Shown in pieces: positions 57,694 to 64,000 of a DNA stretch of 64,000 bases (the first letter of the stretch is position 1; every line of letters starts with the position of its first letter). Origin of the DNA: Methylonatrum kenyense (GTDB lineage Bacteria > Pseudomonadota > Gammaproteobacteria > Nitrococcales > Aquisalimonadaceae); contig NZ_JALPKO010000002.1 of NCBI RefSeq assembly GCF_023195885.1, positions 186,001-250,000 on the forward strand, given 5' to 3'. The position numbers and the translations under genes are program-made. A model generated the notes under the pieces. The model had not been told where the DNA came from, did not search any database, and worked only from the letters and a program-made list of their open reading frames with translations.

Positions 57694-58254
57694 ATGAATA
57701 GGCCTGAAGTATCACCCGAGTCCACGGGCTCCGGTCGGCTGCAGCGGCCGAAAGACGGGCAGACCCGGTTTACCATCTTCGCCTGCGCGCTGGGGAACAT
57801 TCTGCTGGCGGACCGGCCGGAGGGCGTCTGCGCGGTCCTGCTGGGCGATTCCGAAGCCGAGTTGCTGGCAGAATTGCGCCGGCGCTTTCCCGGGTGCCCA
57901 CTTGTCGCTGACGATGCCGGGCTGGCCGCCCGGCGGGAGCATCTGCTCAAGGGGCTGGACGGCGATGCCGTCGTCGATGAGCTGCCCCTTGCTCCCGAGG
58001 GCACCGCGTTTCAGCAGCGGGTCTGGCAGGCGCTCCGTCGGATTCCGGCCGGGTCCACCGCCAGCTATTCCGAGATTGCGCGCTGGATCGGTGCACCGAG
58101 GTCTGCGCGGGCGGTGGCGGCTGCCTGTGCCGCCAATCCCATCGCGGTGCTGATCCCCTGCCACCGGGTGCTGCGCCAGGATGGCAGCCTGTCCGGCTAT
58201 CGCTGGGGTGTGGAACGCAAGCGTACGCTGCTGGCTCGGGAGGCGGTGAGCTAG
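57694..58254 (+). CDS. ogt: Methylated-DNA--protein-cysteine methyltransferase
   Basis: The protein removes alkyl groups from O6-alkylguanine by suicide transfer to the Cys in IPCHRVLRQDGSLSGYRWG. The DNA-binding helix-turn-helix (IPAGSTASYSEIARWIGAP) precedes it. The N-terminal part (FAIFACALG-like TRFTIFACALGNILLADRPEG) resembles the C-terminal half of Ada, but the phosphotriester-repair domain of Ada is absent, so the 186-residue length fits Ogt. ATG 57694 with GGAGG upstream was chosen over a TTG at 57679. Confidence 0.92.
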   Translation: MNRPEVSPESTGSGRLQRPKDGQTRFTIFACALGNILLADRPEGVCAVLLGDSEAELLAELRRRFPGCPLVADDAGLAARREHLLKGLDGDAVVDELPLAPEGTAFQQRVWQALRRIPAGSTASYSEIARWIGAPRSARAVAAACAANPIAVLIPCHRVLRQDGSLSGYRWGVERKRTLLAREAVS

Positions 58255-58368
58255 CAGCGAAAAGCCGATTGCCGCGGCCGCTGCGCGCCATCACCACGCC
58301 AACACTTCCGCTGGCAGGGAACGTGGTACCTTTGAAACAAAACTGTCATGTTTCGGAGGGCCTCGACC

Positions 58369-59529
58369 TTGGTCAGCGAACAGGGTTTTTTCAGTGAACT
58401 GCTGGGTGCCCTGCGCCGCAGCCTGATCGACACCTTCGGCGTCTTCGAGACCGGCGAAACGGATCTTGCGACCCTGGCGGCGAGCTGGCTCAGCCAGCTC
58501 ATCGTCTCGGTCATCCTGATCTCGATCTTCCTGTTGGCCTACCTCGGCATTCGGCGCGCCATGCGCGCGATGCTGCTGCGTATCGGTCTTTCCGAGCAGG
58601 TTTTCAATCCGGTCTTCATCGGCCTGCGCTACGTCTTCTTCCTGCTCACCGCGCTGGCGATCATGGCCCAGCTTGGCGTGAGCCCCGATCTGCTGAAGGC
58701 CGTGGCGCGGGCGGCGATGATCGCGCTGATGTTCTACGTCGCCTGGGCCGTGGTGACCAAGATCCTGATCACGATGTTGCAGCGTTACCAGCTGGATCCG
58801 TCCATCGAGCAGTTGATGCGCAATGTGGTCTCGGTGCTGATCGTCGCCTTCGGCATTGTCACCGTGCTGGCCCAGTTCGGTTTCGACATCCTGTCGGTGG
58901 TGGCCGGCCTCGGTATCGTCGGCCTGGCGGTGGGCTTTGCTGCCCAGTCCACGCTGTCCAATTTCATCGCCGGCATCACGATTCTGCTGGAGCGCCCGTT
59001 CCGGATTGGTGATTGGGTGCGGATCCACGAGCAGGACGGCAAGGTGATGAAGATCGCGCTGCGGACCACCTGGCTGCGAACCCGTGACAACGTGTTCACG
59101 ATGATCCCGAACGAGAGCGTAGCCTCGTCGGACATCATCAACTACAGCACCGAGGGGCCGATCCGGGTACGCATGACCGTCGGCATTGCCTACAAGGAAT
59201 CCATTGCCGCCGCGCGGGCGGTCATCCTGCCGATTCTGGAAGCCCACGAGGACGTGCTCGCCCTGCCCGACATGATGCCTTCGGTGAATGCCGCCGAGCT
59301 GGCGGATTCCTCGGTGAATCTGCGGATGTCCTACTGGATCCAGCCCTACAACATCGACCGCCAGCCGCGGATCAATGCCCAGTTGCTGGAGAGCATCAAG
59401 GAGGGGTTGGATGCGGCAGGGATCGAAATTCCGTTCCCGCACCTGCAGCTCTTCATCGACGATGCCAAGGGCCTGGCGCCGGTGTTGGAGCCGTTCCAGC
59501 GTGTTGTCCGCCAGAAGTCGGCCGACTGA
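58369..59529 (+). CDS. MscS-family mechanosensitive channel
   Basis: The channel opens under membrane tension to release solutes. Five hydrophobic spans lie between about residues 28 and 195; the pore helix and junction VVAGLGIVGLAVGFAAQS and LERPFRIGDWV are characteristic of MscS. A soluble beta domain and C-terminal alpha/beta domain follow. The TTG at 58369 is preceded by GGAGGG at eight bases and was preferred to an in-frame ATG at 58348 that has no ribosome site; this gives 386 residues. Confidence 0.9.
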   Translation: MVSEQGFFSELLGALRRSLIDTFGVFETGETDLATLAASWLSQLIVSVILISIFLLAYLGIRRAMRAMLLRIGLSEQVFNPVFIGLRYVFFLLTALAIMAQLGVSPDLLKAVARAAMIALMFYVAWAVVTKILITMLQRYQLDPSIEQLMRNVVSVLIVAFGIVTVLAQFGFDILSVVAGLGIVGLAVGFAAQSTLSNFIAGITILLERPFRIGDWVRIHEQDGKVMKIALRTTWLRTRDNVFTMIPNESVASSDIINYSTEGPIRVRMTVGIAYKESIAAARAVILPILEAHEDVLALPDMMPSVNAAELADSSVNLRMSYWIQPYNIDRQPRINAQLLESIKEGLDAAGIEIPFPHLQLFIDDAKGLAPVLEPFQRVVRQKSAD

Positions 59530-59658
59530 ACGGTTGTCACCCCGCCCGGCCTGGTGATCCGGTGTGGCTCAGGTGGACGAACTGCACACAGCTATTCGGG
59601 GGCGAGGCCAGGGCCGTCTTCTGCTTCCCGGATTTCCAGCCAGCGAGGGGCACCTGGC

Positions 59659-60795
59659 TTAGGCCAGGACTTCGACGCGATTGCGGCCGCCCAGCTTGGC
59701 CTTGTAGGCCGCCTGATCGGCCTGATCGATCAGCGCCTCCAGGGTGTCGGCGGCTTCGCCGGTGGTGCTTGTCGCAAGACCGATGCTGACCGTGATGTCG
59801 ACGGGGTCCGTGTCGTCATTGCCGTCACCGGTAAACGGGCGCTCGGCGACCGCGCCACAGATCCGTTCGGCGATCACCTGCGCGCGGGCAGCATCCACGC
59901 CGGGAAGCAGCACGACGAATTCCTCGCCGCCGAACCGGGCCAGCACGTCCTCCATGCGGATGCATTGTTCGATGCGCGCGCTAAGCTCGCGAAGCACCCG
60001 GTCACCGCAGTGGTGACCAAATCGGTCATTGATCGCCTTGAAGTGGTCGGCGTCGATGAACAGCACGCCGAGCCTGCGTCCGCCAGCCGCCGCGCGTTGC
60101 AGAACGCTCTCACCGAGACGGCGCAGGCCCCGCCGATTGAGGGCACGGGTCAGCGGATCGGTTTCCGCATCCTGGCGGAGGTTAAGGCCCTCGCGGTAGG
60201 TCCGTAACACCAGATGTTCGATCAAGGTCAGGATCAGTGCCACCGGCCCGTAAGCCATCCAGACATAGGCATTGTAGATGCGCATATCCAGATGCGTGCC
60301 GTAGCCGGCCAGAACCAGCAGGTTCGGCAGTAGCGCCAGGAAACCGAGCAACAGGACATTGAAACGCAGGCTCTGGGCCTGACCGATGAATGGCACAAAA
60401 ATGAAGAAGTACAGGAAGGCACCGATGCCATAGCTCGCGCCGCCGTCCAGCTGGCGCAGGATCTCTATGAAACTGATCTGCACAAAGGCAGCCACCAGTA
60501 CCATACCAATGCGCGCCACTGGGCCCGTCGGACGGTGGCGGATGACCAGTGCGAGCAGCAGCACCGCCAAGGCCTGGACCAGGCGCATGCCGACCACATC
60601 GCCAGCATGCTCAGGATCGACCGCGTAGTCCCAGGCAAGGTTGCTGAAGACGAAAAGCGCCGCGATGAAGGTCGCGACCACCGAGAACGGACCCAGGAAT
60701 CGGCCCTTCGCAGCCAGGTAATCGGCGCCGTGGATTGTGCCTAGCCACTGTATCGCGGCCTGGAACCGGGAATGGCCGGCAAGCGCTGATGTCAT
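59659..60795 (-). CDS. Membrane-bound GGDEF diguanylate cyclase
   Basis: The 378-residue protein makes cyclic di-GMP. Six or so hydrophobic spans (about residues 35-195) form an unassigned membrane sensor, followed by a GGDEF domain with the intact active site RFGGEEFVVLLPG (near residue 288) and the inhibitory I-site RMED exactly five residues before it. The final TDPLTRALNRRG start of the domain is typical. ATG 60795 with GAGGCAGGGG upstream was chosen over 60840. It lies 16 bases after the amidohydrolase gene on the same strand. Confidence 0.92.
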   Translation of the reverse strand: MTSALAGHSRFQAAIQWLGTIHGADYLAAKGRFLGPFSVVATFIAALFVFSNLAWDYAVDPEHAGDVVGMRLVQALAVLLLALVIRHRPTGPVARIGMVLVAAFVQISFIEILRQLDGGASYGIGAFLYFFIFVPFIGQAQSLRFNVLLLGFLALLPNLLVLAGYGTHLDMRIYNAYVWMAYGPVALILTLIEHLVLRTYREGLNLRQDAETDPLTRALNRRGLRRLGESVLQRAAAGGRRLGVLFIDADHFKAINDRFGHHCGDRVLRELSARIEQCIRMEDVLARFGGEEFVVLLPGVDAARAQVIAERICGAVAERPFTGDGNDDTDPVDITVSIGLATSTTGEAADTLEALIDQADQAAYKAKLGGRNRVEVLA

Positions 60796-60811
60796 GCAGG
60801 TCACCCCTGCC

Positions 60812-62098
60812 TCACTGCGGGGCCGCATCGCGGCCGGCAAGCACCACGGTCTTCAGCGTCCGCAGCGCACGGATATTCTCGCTCGGATCCTCGGACAGGA
60901 GTATGAAATCCGCCCATTTGCCGGGCTCCAGCGTGCCCAGTTCCTTGCCCACACCCAGGCAGTCGGCGGCGTGGCGGGTGGCGGATTCCAGGATATCCGC
61001 CGGCGACATGCCGGCCTCCTGCATCATCGCCATCTCCATGTGTTCGAAATAGCCCTGGAAACGGGCCGGCGGACCACTGTCGGTGCCCATCGCGATACGT
61101 ACCCCGGCGGCATGGAGCGCGAGCATGTTGCTCATTGCCAGCGGCAGGGCCGCGCGGTAATAGTCGGCGGCATCGCCGGTGAAGCGGGCCTGAACCTCCG
61201 GCTCCTGCAACTGCTCAAGCACGTCGGGGTCGGCATGGCGCAGGAAGAACGGATCGTCAAAAAAGTCGGGGCGTTCGGCGTAGATAAAGGTCGAGACTTC
61301 GCGGGTCAGGGTGGGCGTGATGCAGACATCCCGTTCCAGCATCAGCCGGATCAGTTCGTCGTCGACCGGCGCATCGCGCACGCTGTGGGCGATCAGGTCC
61401 GCTCCTTCCTCCAGCAGTCCCTTGGCGTGCTCCAGCGTGACCATGTGGGTGGCCACCGCGTCGCCATGCCCATGAGCCTCGTCGATGAAGGCGCTGTAGG
61501 CCTCGCGGGGCATGGCTTCTGCCTGTCCCAGCTGATCATCGACACGAATCTTCAGCCAGTCCGGATCAGTGGCACGCAGTTCGCGAACCGCCTCGCGGGC
61601 AGCCTCGGCATCCACCGGATTCGGCACCGTGCCGGCAACGAAAAGCCGCGCCATGCTGGAATCCGCCGGATCCATCCCGTCGCGCACGGCAAACGCCTCC
61701 GGCGGCTCGTCACCGAGGCTGACGACGGTGGTGATGCCGTAGGCGGCGTAGAGTTGTAACTGCTCAATCACGTTGTCGCGGCTGTGGATTTCCGGTCCGG
61801 TCTCGAGGCCGCGGGCCATGCCGACATGCCCATGGGCGTTGATCAGGCCGGGCACAATGTACTGACCGGAGACGTCGTGCACCGTGGCGTCCTCCGGCAG
61901 CGGCCGTTCGCCACGGGAGAACACGTCGACCACTCGGCCATCGCCGACCAGCAGCACTGCGTCTTCCAGATACCCTTGTTCCTTGCCAAGCCAGACGGCG
62001 CCGCCCACCCAGGCAGTGGGCGCCGAGGCCATGGCTCCGTGGCCGGCAAGCAGCAGACCCAGCAGGGTGCCGGGAAGGAACAGGCGAAAGCAGGCCAT
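60812..62098 (-). CDS. Secreted amidohydrolase (imidazolonepropionase-like)
   Basis: A signal peptide (MACFRLFLPGTLLGLLLAGHG, cut after ASA) precedes an amidohydrolase-superfamily domain. The metal HxH motif is in GLINAHGHVGM, further metal His lie in ATHMVTLEHAKG and DLIAHSVRDAP, and the terminal Asp in RIAMGTDSGPPA. The C-terminus has the GTLEPGKWADFILL motif common to the family. ATG 62098 follows CAGGAAT. Substrate cannot be told from sequence. The gene is divergent from the lactate permease, sharing a 176-base intergenic region with an FNR box. Confidence 0.88.
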   Translation of the reverse strand: MACFRLFLPGTLLGLLLAGHGAMASAPTAWVGGAVWLGKEQGYLEDAVLLVGDGRVVDVFSRGERPLPEDATVHDVSGQYIVPGLINAHGHVGMARGLETGPEIHSRDNVIEQLQLYAAYGITTVVSLGDEPPEAFAVRDGMDPADSSMARLFVAGTVPNPVDAEAAREAVRELRATDPDWLKIRVDDQLGQAEAMPREAYSAFIDEAHGHGDAVATHMVTLEHAKGLLEEGADLIAHSVRDAPVDDELIRLMLERDVCITPTLTREVSTFIYAERPDFFDDPFFLRHADPDVLEQLQEPEVQARFTGDAADYYRAALPLAMSNMLALHAAGVRIAMGTDSGPPARFQGYFEHMEMAMMQEAGMSPADILESATRHAADCLGVGKELGTLEPGKWADFILLSEDPSENIRALRTLKTVVLAGRDAAPQ

Positions 62099-62163
62099 GG
62101 CATATTCCTGAGGTGACGAAGCTGCGGAAACCATAATACCGAGGTTGAAGGCAGCATCACGCC

Positions 62164-62177
62164 TTGATCTGTATCAA
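62164..62177 (+). promoter_or_regulatory. Perfect FNR/Anr box upstream of the lactate permease
   Basis: TTGATCTGTATCAA matches the FNR/Anr consensus TTGAT-N4-ATCAA at all ten specified positions. Its centre (62170.5) is about 41 bases before a possible start of transcription implied by TAGCAT at 62199-62204, the usual class II activator position. It lies in the divergent region, so it could also affect the amidohydrolase gene. Confidence 0.75.
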
Positions 62178-62274
62178 TCCACCGATGCGGTTCATGGTTA
62201 GCATGGTACGGGTATACACGGAACATCGGACGGGGTCGCGGCATGGCGGCCCCTTATCGATGCAGGGGATAATC

Positions 62275-63906
62275 ATGGACGTGAATGTTCCGACGGATCT
62301 CGGGCACTGGATTGCGGCGCTGGCATCCATTGCCCTCCTGCTATTTCTGCTGGTCGGTCTGCGCTGGAAATCCACCGAGGCAGGCCCGCTGGGCATGTTC
62401 GCCGCGGTGCTGATTTCCCTCCTGTTGTTCCAGACTCCACTGGAGACCATCTCGGTGGCCGTGGGCAAGGGGATCTGGGATTCGATCTTCATCCTGTATG
62501 TGATCTGGCCGGCCTTGCTGCTGTACGTGGTGGCCGATCGTGCCGGGGCCTTTAATTCCCTGCGCGTCGGCATCGCGCGCTTCAGCAAGAACGATCTGTT
62601 TCTGGTGCTGGCCTTCGGCTGGGTGTTTGCCTCGTTCCTGCAGGGGATTGCTGGGTTCGGCGTGCCCATCGCCGTCGTGGCGCCCCTGTTGCTGGCCATC
62701 GGGGTCAAGCCGATCTTTGCCGTGGCGATTCCCCTGCTGGGCCATGCCTGGGCCAATATGTTCGGCACCATTGCGGTAAGCTGGCTGGCCACCAATCAGG
62801 TGATCGACATCGCCGACCCTCTTGGCACGGCCTGGCAAACGGCGATCCTGCTGTGGATCGTTAACATCGCCGGTGGTCTAGCTATTGCCTGGATGTATGG
62901 CCGAGGCCCTGCCATCCGCCATGCTCTGCCGATGATCCTGATCATCTCGCTGATCCATGGCGGCGGCCAACTGGCGCTCGTGTTCTGGAATCCGGTGGTG
63001 TCCAACTTCATCGCCGGCACCATCGCCCTGCTGATGCTCTATCCGTTGTCCACGTGGCGGCGGTACGACCAGCCCCATGCGGAGATGCCGGTCCAGGCCA
63101 TGGCCGAGGGCAGCGAGCGGGTGGCTGCTCAGCGCGAGCAGCGCGGTCACGACCCGGTGATGGGGCTGGGAATGGCCACGTTCCCGTATGTGGTGCTGAC
63201 CGTGGTGACTCTCGGGGCCCTGCTGACGCCCCAGATCGAATCCTTCCTTGGTGCGTTCCGTGCCGGGCTGCCCTTCGCCGAGGTTGGTACCGGCTATCAT
63301 GTGGTGCGGGATGCCACGGATGCCTATGCGCCATTCGCTGTCTTCACCCATCCCGGGACCTTCATCCTGGTGGCGGCAATCATCTCCTGGGTGGTGTACC
63401 GGGCACGAGGCTATTACGGTGCCTGGGCGCGCATCAAGCAGCAGGAGTCCATCTGGAAGGGCGTTACTGATGGCGCATTGCCGGCATCCGTGGCGGTACT
63501 GTCGTTCCTGGCCATGGCCACGGTATTCGACCATTCCGGCCAGACGCAGACCCTGGCACTAGGAATCGCCGGCGCTACGCCAGCGCTGGGCTATGCCTTC
63601 GCCGCCAATTTCATCGGGGTGCTGGGTGCCTTCATGACCTCCAGCAATACTGCGTCCAACGTGCTGTTCTCCGGGCTGCAACAGAATGTGGCACAGCTGC
63701 AGAATATCTCTTCCTCGTCGGTGATCGCGGCACAAAGTGCCGGTGGCGCGCTGGGGAACGCCATCGCTCCGGCCAACGTGGTGCTGGGCACCGGCACCAC
63801 CGGCATCAGCGGCAAGGAGGGGGCAGTGCTGCGCCAGACCTTGCCCTGGTCGATTGCCATCGCCCTGGTGATCGGTCTGGTCACCGTGATCCTGACCACA
63901 TTCTGA
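62275..63906 (+). CDS. lctP: L-lactate permease family transporter
   Basis: The 543-residue protein is a polytopic membrane transporter with roughly 13 hydrophobic spans and the LctP-family signatures WPALLLYVVADRAGAF, FLQGIAGFGVPIAVVAPLL, HAWANMFGTIAVSW and TSSNTASNVLFSGLQ. Family members import L-lactate, D-lactate or glycolate with protons. ATG 62275 is preceded by AGGGG at about six bases; upstream in-frame starts are weaker. The FNR box upstream suggests oxygen-dependent expression. The next gene begins seven bases later. Confidence 0.92.
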   Translation: MDVNVPTDLGHWIAALASIALLLFLLVGLRWKSTEAGPLGMFAAVLISLLLFQTPLETISVAVGKGIWDSIFILYVIWPALLLYVVADRAGAFNSLRVGIARFSKNDLFLVLAFGWVFASFLQGIAGFGVPIAVVAPLLLAIGVKPIFAVAIPLLGHAWANMFGTIAVSWLATNQVIDIADPLGTAWQTAILLWIVNIAGGLAIAWMYGRGPAIRHALPMILIISLIHGGGQLALVFWNPVVSNFIAGTIALLMLYPLSTWRRYDQPHAEMPVQAMAEGSERVAAQREQRGHDPVMGLGMATFPYVVLTVVTLGALLTPQIESFLGAFRAGLPFAEVGTGYHVVRDATDAYAPFAVFTHPGTFILVAAIISWVVYRARGYYGAWARIKQQESIWKGVTDGALPASVAVLSFLAMATVFDHSGQTQTLALGIAGATPALGYAFAANFIGVLGAFMTSSNTASNVLFSGLQQNVAQLQNISSSSVIAAQSAGGALGNAIAPANVVLGTGTTGISGKEGAVLRQTLPWSIAIALVIGLVTVILTTF

Positions 63907-63913
63907 GGAGCCG

Positions 63914-64000
63914 ATGATGAAACCGAAAACCGCCCTTGGTATTGCGTTTGTTCTGTTTCTGATGGGGTTGCCGCTGATAAGCGGCGGTTCCACCGCCGAT
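63914..64000 (+). CDS. Exported or membrane protein, 3' end outside the window
   Basis: An open frame begins at ATG 63914 (GAGGAG seven bases upstream) and runs off the window. The 29 visible residues, MMKPKTALGIAFVLFLMGLP and onward, form a basic then hydrophobic stretch, either a signal peptide or a membrane span. It starts seven bases after lctP and is probably co-transcribed. No family can be named from this fragment. Confidence 0.55.
   Translation, partial: MMKPKTALGIAFVLFLMGLPLISGGSTAD

Overview
The window is one contiguous, gene-dense, GC-rich (mid-60s % by eye) bacterial chromosome segment with about 51 genes or gene fragments. The gene set and order point to a gammaproteobacterium: the aceE-aceF-lpd block, hemF-tsaC-topA-smg-dprA-LysM, def-fmt-rsmB-DUF4390-ntrY-ntrX-trkA-trkH, a his operon running into tatABC, and a Pseudomonas-like prpBC-acnD-prpF-prpD cluster. 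A Chromatiales/Ectothiorhodospiraceae-like or Salinisphaera-like lineage is my inference; no rRNA is present to settle it. I see no tRNA, rRNA, CRISPR array, integrase or intact insertion sequence.

Layout. 1-8.1 kb: an unrecognised partial gene, a ketoacyl-ACP-synthase-III-like enzyme with an altered catalytic triad, and the pyruvate dehydrogenase genes (minus strand). 8.4-16.1 kb: DUF502 protein, hemF, tsaC, topA, smg, dprA and a secreted LysM protein (minus strand). 16.4-26.2 kb: def-fmt-rsmB, DUF4390, an NtrY/NtrX-type two-component pair and the Trk potassium system (plus strand). 26.5-28.6 kb: a lipid A acyltransferase-like gene, a Trp/Gln-rich phasin-like protein and dtd. 28.7-33.7 kb: hisBHAFIE followed by tatABC. 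34.0-39.6 kb: sucA-sucB-lpdA (2-oxoglutarate dehydrogenase). 39.8-57.7 kb: an acrylyl-CoA-reductase-like gene coupled to the methylcitrate cycle genes, interrupted between prpF and prpD by a 9.5-kb block of defence-type genes. 57.7-64 kb: alkylguanine methyltransferase, MscS channel, diguanylate cyclase, secreted amidohydrolase, a lactate permease with a perfect FNR/Anr box upstream, and the start of another exported protein.

How the parts work together. PDH and OGDH feed carbon into the TCA cycle; AcuI-like reductase, PrpB, PrpC, AcnD/PrpF and PrpD form a route from acrylyl-CoA through propionyl-CoA and methylcitrate to pyruvate and succinate. Lactate permease supplies pyruvate precursor. 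No prpE, prpR, hisG/D/C or sdh genes are in the window.

The most interesting region is 46.75-56.2 kb: a Fic-HTH protein behind a perfect 18-bp-arm palindrome, then a tightly packed operon of a beta-class (Type III-like) DNA methyltransferase, a Schlafen/AlbA_2-type ATP-binding gene broken by one in-frame TAG, and a helicase-nuclease restriction subunit. The methyltransferase has an AT-rich block exactly where its target recognition domain should be, suggesting a swapped specificity module. Other notable items are several strong inverted repeats (hemF leader, hisB-hisH gap, trkH/acyltransferase gap, aceF-lpd gap, aceE leader), a short dispersed repeat present in three places, and an NtrX-like regulator lacking the GAFTGA loop. 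All calls come from reading the sequence and translations; no database search was run.
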